DNA from: Paracoccus luteus
GTDB taxonomy: Bacteria; Pseudomonadota; Alphaproteobacteria; Rhodobacterales; Rhodobacteraceae
Direction of reading: 5' to 3'
Length of the DNA stretch: 64,000 nucleotides
Assembly (NCBI RefSeq): GCF_004522155.1
Contig: NZ_SDEA01000007.1
Span: forward strand, 89,153 to 153,152
Below the pieces are notes generated by a model. It did no database searches, was not told where the DNA came from, and saw only the letters and a program-made list of their open reading frames with translations. Numbering within the stretch: position 1 is the stretch's first letter; the number at the start of each line of letters is the position of its first letter. Made by a program: the position numbers and the translations under genes. Shown one piece after another: positions 1 through 7,162 of this stretch.

Positions 1-1
1 C

Positions 2-208
2 ATCCGCCACGCGGAATCGCTGGTCCCGCGCCCGGCCCCCGCGCCCGCGCCCGCGCCGGCACCAGCGGCTGATGCGGTTGCGACGACCCCGGCTTCGACC
101 GCGCCGGCAGCGGCCGAACCCGCCCCCGCCGTTCCGCAGGCTGACGCGGGCGACGACCCGATGGCCCGGCGGCGCGCCCTGCGCGAACAGTTCAGGCGCG
201 GGCTTTAG
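2..208 (+). CDS. C-terminal end of an unidentified protein (partial)
   Basis: This frame is open from the window edge to a TAG at 206-208 and encodes the last 68 residues of a protein that begins outside the window. The visible part has a run of alternating Ala-Pro, a longer Ala/Pro/Thr-rich linker, and a basic tail rich in Arg. Such linkers occur in secreted, envelope and cytoskeletal proteins, so no function can be assigned. The phosphopantetheinyl transferase gene starts 11 bp after the stop, so the two may be co-transcribed. That this frame is coding is inferred from its position and from the lack of a better frame. Confidence 0.45.
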   Translation: MRHAESLVPRPAPAPAPAPAPAADAVATTPASTAPAAAEPAPAVPQADAGDDPMARRRALREQFRRGL

Positions 209-219
209 GCCAGCCGCCG

Positions 220-855
220 GTGCCCGGTGGCGACGCCGCCAGCCCGGCGCTGGCGGCGGCCGTGCAGGCGGCGCTTGCCGCGCTGCTGCCGCCCGGCTGG
301 GCGGCGGAGGTCTGCCGTCTGGCCGATCCGCACGGCCTGCACCCGGCCGAGGCCGCGGCCGTCGCGCAGGCCGTCCCGCAGCGGCGGCGAGAGTTCGCGG
401 CCGGCCGCGCGGCCCTGCGGCGGGCGCTTGCGGCCAGCGGCCGGCCGGTCCCCGGCCCCATCCTGCCCGGTCCCGACCGGCGCCCGGTCCTGCCCCCTGA
501 CGTCGCCGTTAGCCTGGCCCATGACCGAGGCCTTGCCATCGCCGTCGCAGGCCCGGTGGGCGCGCACTGGCCGGGCGTGGATGTCGAGCCGCTGGACGCC
601 GCCGCGCCGGATCTGGCGGCCGCCGTGGCCCCCTTCGATGGCTGTGACGGCCTGACGGCCTTTGTCGCCAAAGAGGCCGCGTTCAAGGCGCAGTTCCCCG
701 AAACCGGCGCGCTGCTGGAGTTCTCGGACGTCGCGCTGGCCGCGGCGGGTCAGCGTTTCGCGGCGCGGATGCCCGCCGGGGTGGCGCGGGGGCAACTGCT
801 GCGCGCGGGGGGCCGGATCATCGCGCTGGCGTGGTTTCCGCGATCAGCGCCATAA
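220..855 (+). CDS. 4'-phosphopantetheinyl transferase (EntD/Sfp-like)
   Basis: The 211-residue product matches the Sfp/EntD superfamily, which moves the phosphopantetheine arm of CoA onto a carrier-protein serine. Visible signatures are an Arg-rich stretch REFAAGRAALRRAL near residue 58, SLAHDRG near 98, the metal-binding block GVDVEPL near 119 and FVAKEAAFK near 147, in the usual order and spacing. The start is GTG at 220, 11 bp after the stop of the partial upstream gene. The 3' end overlaps the convergent glycosyltransferase by 38 bp. An acyl carrier protein is encoded at 22758 in the same polysaccharide locus and is an obvious candidate substrate. That pairing is inference; the family assignment is strong. 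Confidence 0.82.
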   Translation: MPGGDAASPALAAAVQAALAALLPPGWAAEVCRLADPHGLHPAEAAAVAQAVPQRRREFAAGRAALRRALAASGRPVPGPILPGPDRRPVLPPDVAVSLAHDRGLAIAVAGPVGAHWPGVDVEPLDAAAPDLAAAVAPFDGCDGLTAFVAKEAAFKAQFPETGALLEFSDVALAAAGQRFAARMPAGVARGQLLRAGGRIIALAWFPRSAP

Positions 856-2005
856 GCCGCCGCGCCGATTCGTCCACGTCGTGGCGCGCCGTCACCCGGG
901 CGCGCCCCGCCCGCCCCATCGCCGCCCGCGCCTGCGGTCCGGCATCCGCGACCGCGATCATGGCGCGGGCCAGCGGTCCGGCATCGCCCGGCGCGACCAG
1001 CCAGCCGGTCTGACCCGGCAACACCAGTTCCGGGATGCCCGCCACCCAGGTCGCCAGCACCGGGCGGGCAAGGGCCATCGCCTCCATGATGACGACGGGC
1101 AGGCCCTCGGCAAAGCTGGGCACGACCAGCGCATCGGCCTGCGCGATCTGCGCGCGCACCTCGGCCGGGGACAGCCAGCCGGTCAGCCGCAGCGCATCGC
1201 CCAGACCCGCCTGCCGCGCCTGAGCCTCGATCGCCTCGCGCAGCGGGCCATCGCCCACCAGCGTCAGCGACAAGTCGGGGTGGACCCTGCGCGCCGCGAC
1301 GAGTGCAGGCACCAGCAGGCCGAAGCCCTTCTGCTCGGCCAGGCGGCCCACCGCCACCAGCCGGGGCGGACCGGCGGGCGGCGGCGCGGGTTCGGCGAAC
1401 TCATCCAGCGCCAGCCCGCAATGGACGACGTGCAGCCGGTCCCAGTGCGCCGGATCGACCCAGCGCATCAGCTGCGACCGGCCAAAGCGGCTGACGGCGA
1501 CGGTGAACGCGGCCGCCGCCGCCTTGCCGGCGAGATCCAGCGATTCGGGGCGGTCGAACTCTTCGGGGCCATGCACGGTCATGCTGAAGGGCGGCCCGCC
1601 AAAAGACCTGCAGAACGCCGCCACACGGGCCGGGTTGGTGCCGAAATGGGCGTGCAGATGGGTGATGCCCCGGGCGCGGCACTCATCCGCCAAAAGCCGC
1701 CCCTGCGCCGCATAGGCCATCATCCGGGCAAGCGGCGCCTCGGCCGCCTGCGCGCGTGCGCGGGCCAGCGGCAGCGCGCGCCCGCTGCGCAGGGCCGCGC
1801 GGGACAGCGCGGCGCGGCCGGCGTTCAGATAGACGGTGCGGGCCTGTTCCGCGGCGATGATCGCATCGGCCGGCGCCTCGTCCGGGGGGCGGGCAGCGAA
1901 TCGCGTGACCGTGGCCCCTGCCCGTTCCAGCGCCTGGATCTCGCGCCAGATAAAGCTGTGCGAGCCGCGCGGATAAGTGTTGACGACGTAGCCTATTCGT
2001 TGCAT
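818..2005 (-). CDS. GT4-family glycosyltransferase (WcaL-like)
   Basis: The 395-residue product is a GT-B fold glycosyltransferase of family 4 that probably adds a sugar to a lipid-linked polysaccharide repeat in the cytoplasm. The N-terminal half has HLHAHFGTNPA and MTVHGPEEF, as in colanic-acid WcaL-type enzymes. The C-terminal half has the donor site: AVGRLAEQKGF, then PSFAEGLPVVIMEAMA with the E-x7-E pair. The frame opens 19 codons further upstream, but the ATG at 2005 starts the conserved MQRIGYVVNTYPRGS and has AAGG at a suitable distance, so I chose it. The tail overlaps the end of the phosphopantetheinyl transferase gene on the other strand. The sugar transferred cannot be told from sequence. 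Confidence 0.85.
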   Translation of the reverse strand: MQRIGYVVNTYPRGSHSFIWREIQALERAGATVTRFAARPPDEAPADAIIAAEQARTVYLNAGRAALSRAALRSGRALPLARARAQAAEAPLARMMAYAAQGRLLADECRARGITHLHAHFGTNPARVAAFCRSFGGPPFSMTVHGPEEFDRPESLDLAGKAAAAAFTVAVSRFGRSQLMRWVDPAHWDRLHVVHCGLALDEFAEPAPPPAGPPRLVAVGRLAEQKGFGLLVPALVAARRVHPDLSLTLVGDGPLREAIEAQARQAGLGDALRLTGWLSPAEVRAQIAQADALVVPSFAEGLPVVIMEAMALARPVLATWVAGIPELVLPGQTGWLVAPGDAGPLARAMIAVADAGPQARAAMGRAGRARVTARHDVDESARRLMALIAETTPAR

Positions 2006-2187
2006 CAAAAACCTTGTGAACACGTAGAAGTTGAAAAACAGCCGGTTTCCGCCCACCTTCATACTTCGTTAGGCAACTTTTGGTCAGATGCTTTCGTTGA
2101 ACGAACGTCCTTCTTGTGAGCAAGCGCAACTGGGACTTTGCTTAAGGTGAACGACTTGCCCCACAACCCGAACCAGCGGAGGCTTGG

Positions 2188-2388
2188 ATGATCGGCACCC
2201 TGATCTTGTCGGCCTTTGGGGCCGTGGTCGCCAGCGTTGCGACAATCCTTTGGACCGGATCGGTCCTGGGCGGAATCCTTGCTTATATGGTGGTTGGCGC
2301 TGTGGTCATGGTGGCGGTTTCGCTGGCCCATGCGGCCTGCGTCACCCGCCATGATCAGTCCGGTCGCGTCAGCCGCGCGGCCCGGTAA
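2188..2388 (+). CDS. small two-helix membrane protein, unknown function
   Basis: This 66-residue protein has two hydrophobic segments (about residues 3-22 and 28-48) and a short polar Arg-rich tail. A good GGAGG ribosome site precedes the ATG by 6 bases, which supports translation. It is encoded on the strand opposite to both flanking polysaccharide genes and ends 10 bp before the exoY stop on the other strand. I recognise no family. Small membrane proteins of this kind sometimes modulate polysaccharide machinery, but nothing here proves that. Confidence 0.6.
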   Translation: MIGTLILSAFGAVVASVATILWTGSVLGGILAYMVVGAVVMVAVSLAHAACVTRHDQSGRVSRAAR

Positions 2389-2397
2389 CGGCGGCGG

Positions 2398-3081
2398 TCA
2401 ATAGCCGGTGCAGCGCAGCACGACGCCCACGGTGCGGAACATGATGCGGATGTCGGTCATGAACGACAGCTGCGCGGCGTATTGCGCATCGAACGTGGCG
2501 CGCTGTGCAAAGGCCGAATCATTGCGGTCGCTGACCTGCCACATGCCCGTGACGCCCGGCCGCAGCCGGTAATAGTCGGTGCCCGGATACAGTTTCGCCT
2601 GCGACAGCAGCATCGGGCGCGGTCCGACCAGGCTCATGTCGCCGATCAGCACGTTGAACAGCTGCGGCAGCTCGTCCAGCGAGCTTTTGCGCAGCAGCGC
2701 ACCCACCCGGGTGATGCGGGGATCGCTTTTCAGCTTTTGGTCGCGGTTCCACTCGGCCCTCGCGGCGGGGTTGCGGTCCAGGTGCCGTTCCAGCGCGGCG
2801 TCGGCGTCGGGAACCATCGTGCGCATCTTGAACAGGCGGAACGACCTGCCGTTCCGGCCGGCGCGCAGCTGGGTATAGAACGGCTTGCCCCCGCCCAGCA
2901 GGATCGCAAGCGACAGGATCGCAATCAGCGGCAGGACAAACGGCAGGGCCGCGACAACGGCCGAGACATCCAGCACTCGCTTGGCGCGGCGCGCATAGAA
3001 CCCGTCCGCCGGGGACTGGTCCGCCGCGGCTGCCACAGCCTCCAGTTCTGCCCCGTCCATGGTCCCGATTCGCTTCATCAT
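2398..3081 (-). CDS. exoY: undecaprenyl-phosphate sugar-phosphate transferase (ExoY-type)
   Basis: The 227-residue product is a monotopic initiating sugar-phosphate transferase. It loads the first hexose-1-phosphate onto undecaprenyl phosphate at the inner membrane. It begins with an acidic tail, then RAKRVLDV and one hydrophobic re-entrant helix (about residues 38-63). The catalytic core follows: FRLFKMRTM, RKSSLDELPQL, GDMSLVGPRP and RPGVTGMWQV. Length and order match the short ExoY/PssA class, without the N-terminal polytopic domain of WbaP/WcaJ. The start has GGAGGGACA directly before ATG. It is the only priming transferase in the window, so the surrounding glycosyltransferases probably extend its product. 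An AT-rich 250-bp upstream region may regulate it. Confidence 0.93.
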   Translation of the reverse strand: MMKRIGTMDGAELEAVAAAADQSPADGFYARRAKRVLDVSAVVAALPFVLPLIAILSLAILLGGGKPFYTQLRAGRNGRSFRLFKMRTMVPDADAALERHLDRNPAARAEWNRDQKLKSDPRITRVGALLRKSSLDELPQLFNVLIGDMSLVGPRPMLLSQAKLYPGTDYYRLRPGVTGMWQVSDRNDSAFAQRATFDAQYAAQLSFMTDIRIMFRTVGVVLRCTGY

Positions 3082-3328
3082 TGTCCCTCCAGCGGTTGAG
3101 TGACACTCATCCGGCAGCCCTTAGAAATAAAGGGAAAATTTGATTGATTGGTCTGTCCTGCGGGCAATTTTTTCTATGATAGCTGGATTAACAGATTGAT
3201 TATATTGCATATTTTTCAGACAGCCTGCCATTTTGGTCAGGGCCGCCGCTGACGGACGCCGTTAACCAAACCGGATCATTCGTGACGTCGGGTCAATTAG
3301 GCTGACCTTCCAGCCGGTTACGAAAGCC
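3082..3328. promoter_or_regulatory. AT-rich leader/promoter region of exoY
   Basis: This gap has no convincing ORF. Positions 3120-3235 are strikingly AT-rich for this GC-rich window, with A/T runs such as TATATTGCATATTTTT. Read toward exoY it could hold a promoter or the binding site of an AT-preferring regulator. In rhizobia, exoY-type genes are controlled by MucR/Ros proteins that bind AT-rich DNA; applying that here is inference. TTTTGGTCAG at 3231-3240 is repeated exactly at 2078-2087, upstream of the neighbouring glycosyltransferase gene. Confidence 0.5.
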
Positions 3329-4156
3329 TCAGCGCCCCCGCGTCCAGCCGGAACCCTGGCGTTTCAGCCGCACGGCCAGCGCAACCGCGGCGTAGGTCGC
3401 AAAACCGGCAGGATCGGAAAGCGCAAGCCCCAAAATGGTCGCACGCGACGGGCGCGCCTCGGTCGTGCCGCCGGCCAGCGCGGGATAAAGCCGGGCGATC
3501 TCGTCCACGCCCGCGTTCTGGCGGCGGCGGACGACGACCAGACGGCCCAGCCCTTCGACGGCGGGCCACAGATAGGGCGCGTCGACAAGGATCCGCTCGT
3601 CGGGCGAAAAATGCAGCCGGACGAACGTGTCGTCCGAAATGATGCCCGGAAACCCGCCCCAGCGCGCCCGCCCCGCCGCATTGACCGCGAACAGGCCCGC
3701 GCCCGGCACGCCCTGCGCCACGAACGGCAGCCGCGACCAGAACCGCGCATAGGCGCGCGTCGCGGCGGTGCGGGCGGGCGCCACGACCAGCCGGCCGCTG
3801 GCATAGGCGGCCTGCGGTCGGTCCAGCGCCGCCGCAAGCCCGGCCAGCAGCCCCGGCCCCAGCGTGATGTCGGCGTCCAGATAGACCCGCCCTTCGTGCG
3901 TGGCGCAGGCGTCGCCGTGGTTCAGGGCGCCGGGCTTGCCGCCCTGTGCCAGATCCTCGACCCGCAGCGCCCAGCCGCGGGCGGCGAAAGCCGGGCCGCT
4001 TTGCCGCGCCCGGGCGGCGGTGTCGTCGCGGCATCCGTTGGCGACGACCACCACCTGCACCGCGCCCGCGTGATCCTGCGCCAGCAGGCTGTCGAGGCAC
4101 GGGCCGATCCAGTCGACCTCGTCATGGGCGGGGATGATGATGCTCAGCGGGATCAT
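3329..4156 (-). CDS. GT2-family glycosyltransferase (ExoA-like)
   Basis: The 275-residue product is a GT-A fold family-2 glycosyltransferase. It starts with MIPLSIIIPAHDE (nucleotide binding), has VYLDADITLG with the DxD metal site near residue 100, and GIISDDTFVRLHF near 165 as the acceptor/ED-like region. A hydrophobic stretch near the C-terminus may tether it to the membrane. The frame is open far upstream, but the ATG at 4156 overlaps the preceding gene's TGA by 4 bp (ATGA), which indicates translational coupling and fixes the start. It acts with the adjacent GT2 enzyme in building the polysaccharide repeat. Donor and linkage are unknown. Confidence 0.85.
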   Translation of the reverse strand: MIPLSIIIPAHDEVDWIGPCLDSLLAQDHAGAVQVVVVANGCRDDTAARARQSGPAFAARGWALRVEDLAQGGKPGALNHGDACATHEGRVYLDADITLGPGLLAGLAAALDRPQAAYASGRLVVAPARTAATRAYARFWSRLPFVAQGVPGAGLFAVNAAGRARWGGFPGIISDDTFVRLHFSPDERILVDAPYLWPAVEGLGRLVVVRRRQNAGVDEIARLYPALAGGTTEARPSRATILGLALSDPAGFATYAAVALAVRLKRQGSGWTRGR

Positions 4157-5142
4157 TTGTATTCGATCAGCCGGTCGCGGCGGCGGCCCGCCAGCCGGCG
4201 CAGGTGATATTCCATGATGCCAAGCGTCTCGGCGCTTTTGCCCAGGACGGTCAGCCCCGCGCGGCCAAGGCGACGCGGGCGGCCGCTGGTGTCGCGCCGC
4301 GCCAGCCGCAGCCACTGCGCGGGCCATGCCAGCGCCAGAGCCCAGCCGACGGGGTGAACCACGCCAGCCGCCACCACGGCGGCGGGCAGTCCCGCGCCCC
4401 AGACCAGCGCGCGGCGCGTCTCGGCCTGCCAGAACGCCCCGGCGTCCGTGCGGTGGCGCCACGACACCTCGGCAAAGGCATGGCCGCCGCGGCGCATCCG
4501 CCGCCACCACTGGCCAAAGCGGTCCATCGCGGCGTCGTGGCGCGTCATGGGCGCGTCCAGGCGCGCGATGCGCCAGCCGGCGCGGCGCAGGCGCAGGCAC
4601 AGCTCGGGCTCCTCTCCGGCGATCAGGGTCGGGTCAAAGCCGCCGACCTGCGCCAGCGCGTCGATCCGGGCCAGCATGTCGCCCCCGACGGCCAGCGCCG
4701 GGCCGACCGGCGTGTCCCATTCCACGTCGCAGGCAAGGTTATAGATCGAGCGGCCGGGCGCGATCTCGGCCCGGCGTCCGGCGGCGCAGGCCAGCCCCGG
4801 GTCGGCGGCCAGCGCCTGCACGCCGGTGGCCAGCCACCCCGCCTCGACGATGCAATCGCCGTCCACGAACTGCACCAGATCGGACGCGCCCATCGCCCGC
4901 GCCCGCGCCAGCCCGGCGTTGCGTGCGCGCGCGGCGGAAAAGGGCAGCGTCATGTCCAGCGTCACGACATCCGCGCCCACCGCCTGCGCGCGCGCCACGC
5001 TGTCGTCGGTGGAACCGGAATCGACATAGACCAGCGGATCGGCCCGCCCCGAAAGCGAGGCGAGGCAGGCCGACAGGCGCGCCCCTTCGTTGCGGCCGAT
5101 GACCACCGCGGCGGGCAGGCAGAGGGGGCGGGGGGCGGGCAT
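4153..5142 (-). CDS. GT2-family glycosyltransferase
   Basis: The 329-residue product is another family-2 enzyme. Its motifs are AAVVIGRNEGARL at the start, VYVDSGSTDDS near residue 38, FVDGDCIVEAGW near 91 (the metal-binding acidic cluster) and GEEPELCLRLRRAGW near 176. The C-terminal third has hydrophobic helices around residues 248-272, so it is probably membrane-associated. It is the first gene of a two-gene coupled pair with the GT2 at 3329. A large hairpin separates it from the exosortase gene upstream. Its probable role is adding one sugar to the lipid-linked intermediate. Confidence 0.84.
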   Translation of the reverse strand: MPAPRPLCLPAAVVIGRNEGARLSACLASLSGRADPLVYVDSGSTDDSVARAQAVGADVVTLDMTLPFSAARARNAGLARARAMGASDLVQFVDGDCIVEAGWLATGVQALAADPGLACAAGRRAEIAPGRSIYNLACDVEWDTPVGPALAVGGDMLARIDALAQVGGFDPTLIAGEEPELCLRLRRAGWRIARLDAPMTRHDAAMDRFGQWWRRMRRGGHAFAEVSWRHRTDAGAFWQAETRRALVWGAGLPAAVVAAGVVHPVGWALALAWPAQWLRLARRDTSGRPRRLGRAGLTVLGKSAETLGIMEYHLRRLAGRRRDRLIEYK

Positions 5143-5192
5143 CGCTGCGTCCTGTGCAAACTTGGCGCAACGCTATCACGCAGGCCGGGGCC

Positions 5193-5241
5193 GGCAAGCC
5201 TTGGCGCGCGGCGCGGCATGGGCCGCGCGCCAGGGCTTGCC
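5193..5241 (-). terminator. 19-bp inverted repeat after the exosortase gene
   Basis: Left arm 5193-5211 and right arm 5223-5241 are complementary over 19 bp with a single T:G wobble and an 11-base loop. The outermost base of the right arm is the first base of the exosortase stop complement, so the hairpin forms right at the gene end in the minus-strand transcript. No U-tract follows, so it may be a Rho-independent-like pause, an mRNA 3'-stability structure or a partial terminator ahead of the glycosyltransferase pair. Confidence 0.5.
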
Positions 5242-6797
5242 TAGACCACCGCCCAGTTGCCTGACAGCGCCGCCGCCGAGGCTGTCACCAGATTGGCCGC
5301 GGCATGCGCCCAGACGGCATCGGCCAGCCGCATGCGGCGCAGAAAGACCAGCCCGAACGCCAGACCGGCCACAAAGGCGACCGGGTGCGCGTGCAACAGC
5401 GCAAACAGCGCCGCGCCCACGACCAGCATCGCCAGCCGCCCCCACCTGCCCCCGCCCAGCGTTCCGATCAGAAAGCCGCGGAACGCCGCCTCTTCGACCA
5501 GCGGCACCAGCAGGATCGCACCCGCCAGCCGCGACAGCACCCAAAGGCCGTGCATCGCCGGCGACAGCGCATCCAGCCCGGCCGTCAGCGCCGGGTCCGC
5601 GGGCGCCGTCGCGGTGATCAGCCACAGCGCGCCGACCAGCAGACCCGCGCCCAGCGGCACCGCGCCCGGCCGCCAGTCCATGCCGCGCCAATAGGGCGCG
5701 AACAGCGCCAGCGCGGCCGCGATGGCCAGCGCCCGCGCCGGATAGGCCAGCGCCGGAACCGTGACCAGCGTCGCGGCGGCAAGCCCGGTCAGCAGCATGA
5801 CGATCAGCGGCACCAGCATCGCCGCCGCCGGATCGCGGCGCACCGGCGGCAAGGGCGCGGCGGTCGGTCCGGTGACCGGCCGGGCAAACACCAGATGGCC
5901 AACCCCGATCAACGCAAAGCTGAGCAGCGTGAACGTCAGCCAGCCGGCGTGGCTGTGGAACCCGTCCACCGCCAGCTGGGGCGAGATGCGCGCCCCGATC
6001 CAGACCAGCACGGCGATCCGCAGCACGTTCAGCACAAAGCTGGCGGCGATGCCGATGGGGATCAGCACCAGCGCCTGCGGCAGCCTCAGGCGGTCGCGGA
6101 ACAGCGTCAGATAGACGGTCAGCATCAGGGTGATCAGGGCAAAGCCCTGAAGGCCCGAACAGGGGCCGCCGACCTCGACATAGAACTCGTCAAAGCCCAG
6201 GATCAGCGTTCCGGTTTCGACATACAGCGCGCCGGGCACCATCGCCAACAGCCGCGCCACCAGGTCAAAGGTCAGCCGCGTCAGCGCCGGCCAATCCCAG
6301 GCGTGTTCCGCCAGCGCGGTCAGCTCGGGCGAGATCAGGGCCAGCAGCAGCGCCCCGGCCATGACCGGGCCGGCGTCGCGCAGCGCGGCCAGCCAGTCCC
6401 GCGCGCTGCCTGTGGCGGCCAGCACCGCCACCGCCATCAGGCCGAACCCGACCGCCCACATCAGGGCGAACAGTGGCAGCATCGGCTCGAACGCCGAGGT
6501 CGGGGCCAGCGCCGGCAGCAGCGCGATGGCAAAGCCCGCCAGCGCCATCCCGGCGGACCGCCGGGGGATCAGCGCGCCGTCGAGATCATCGCCCGGGCGC
6601 CGCCACAGAAAACCGAACGACCGGCGCCGCGCCGGAATGGCCAGCGCCAGAACCGCCAGCAGCGCCAGCGCGCGGCCCATGCCGTCGCGCACCACGTCGC
6701 ACACCTTCTGCTGCCCAAAGCTGGTGCAGTCGATGTCGCGGAGGAACTGATAAACGATGGCGACAAACACCAGCTGCGCCACCAGCAGCGCGGTCAT
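5241..6797 (-). CDS. xrtE: exosortase E fused to CPBP-family protease (VPEID-CTERM system)
   Basis: This multi-spanning inner-membrane protein of about 518 residues joins two enzymes. The first half is an exosortase, a transpeptidase-like sorting enzyme. Its catalytic Cys lies in VEVGGPCSGLQGF (about residue 213), the Arg in LNVLRIAVLVW (about 260) and the His in FHSHAGW (about 281). The second half is a CPBP/Rce1-type intramembrane protease with VEEAAFRGFL (about 434-443) and conserved His near 469-471 and 498. This architecture is the known exosortase E/protease of VPEID-CTERM systems. Its apparent substrate is encoded immediately upstream. I start at the ATG at 6797, just before the first helix. 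The frame is open to 7007, and a TTG at 6815 is an alternative. It probably cleaves and relocates tagged proteins at the cell surface during exopolysaccharide assembly. Confidence 0.88.
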   Translation of the reverse strand: MTALLVAQLVFVAIVYQFLRDIDCTSFGQQKVCDVVRDGMGRALALLAVLALAIPARRRSFGFLWRRPGDDLDGALIPRRSAGMALAGFAIALLPALAPTSAFEPMLPLFALMWAVGFGLMAVAVLAATGSARDWLAALRDAGPVMAGALLLALISPELTALAEHAWDWPALTRLTFDLVARLLAMVPGALYVETGTLILGFDEFYVEVGGPCSGLQGFALITLMLTVYLTLFRDRLRLPQALVLIPIGIAASFVLNVLRIAVLVWIGARISPQLAVDGFHSHAGWLTFTLLSFALIGVGHLVFARPVTGPTAAPLPPVRRDPAAAMLVPLIVMLLTGLAAATLVTVPALAYPARALAIAAALALFAPYWRGMDWRPGAVPLGAGLLVGALWLITATAPADPALTAGLDALSPAMHGLWVLSRLAGAILLVPLVEEAAFRGFLIGTLGGGRWGRLAMLVVGAALFALLHAHPVAFVAGLAFGLVFLRRMRLADAVWAHAAANLVTASAAALSGNWAVV

Positions 6798-6821
6798 CGC
6801 TGCCAGCCGGTGCAAATTGGT

Positions 6822-6849
6822 CCACCCGGCGGACAAGGCCGCCGGGTGG
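6822..6849 (-). terminator. 11-bp hairpin between substrate and exosortase genes
   Basis: Arms 6822-6832 and 6839-6849 are perfectly complementary over 11 GC-rich bases around a 6-base loop. The hairpin starts about 20 bases after the VPEID-CTERM stop and ends about 25 bases before the exosortase ATG. There is no T-run, so full termination is doubtful. A pause or 3'-protecting stem would let a short abundant substrate mRNA accumulate over the enzyme mRNA. Confidence 0.5.
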
Positions 6850-6868
6850 GTCGCAGAGAGATCGGAGG

Positions 6869-7075
6869 TCAGGACCGGACCGACCGGCGACGGCGGTCCC
6901 ACAGCAGCAGGCCCAGCGCGACCACGGCCATCGCCGCGCCGACGCCGTTGTAAAGGTCGATCTCGGGGACGCGATGGACCGGCGGGCGGGGCGGCCACGG
7001 CCACCACGACTGGGCCATTGCGGGGGTCGACAGGGCCGCGACGGCGGCCACGGAGGTTGCGACAAGACGATGCAT
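6869..7075 (-). CDS. minimal VPEID-CTERM sorting-domain protein
   Basis: The 68-residue product has a Sec signal peptide (residues 1-21, ending TPAMA), then a Trp/Pro-rich segment QSWWPWPPRPPVHR, the sorting signal VPEID at 36-40, a hydrophobic helix (about 45-59) and a basic tail DRRRRSVRS. That is the textbook order of an exosortase E substrate. The matching exosortase E/protease is the next gene. After signal cleavage only 14 residues precede VPEID, so almost nothing but the sorting tag is exported. I chose the ATG at 7075 because it begins the signal peptide and has GAGGTGA upstream; the frame opens 22 codons earlier without a better site. It could be a structural peptide, a carrier anchor for polysaccharide or a regulator of the enzyme. 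Confidence 0.8.
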   Translation of the reverse strand: MHRLVATSVAAVAALSTPAMAQSWWPWPPRPPVHRVPEIDLYNGVGAAMAVVALGLLLWDRRRRSVRS

Positions 7076-7113
7076 CGGGGAATCACCTCGGGGTAAAGAA
7101 ACGCAGTGTTCCG

Positions 7114-7157
7114 ATTCTAGGGTCGGCAAGAAACCGCACAACTGTCTGTTTGGACAG
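7114..7157 (-). promoter_or_regulatory. promoter and palindromic operator of the VPEID-CTERM gene
   Basis: Reading toward the gene, the perfect palindrome CTGTC-N6-GACAG (7157-7142) is followed directly by TTGTGC (7141-7136), a 16-base spacer and TAGAAT (7119-7114). The last two resemble a -35 and a good -10 element, 39 bases ahead of the ATG. A palindrome abutting the -35 suits an activator or a repressor. The same arrangement occurs before the polymerase gene at 15705-15758. Confidence 0.5.
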
Positions 7158-7162
7158 GTTCG

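Noticed and set aside
5304..6953. 549-codon plus-strand ORF
   Set aside because: Antisense to the exosortase gene, which has clear catalytic motifs.
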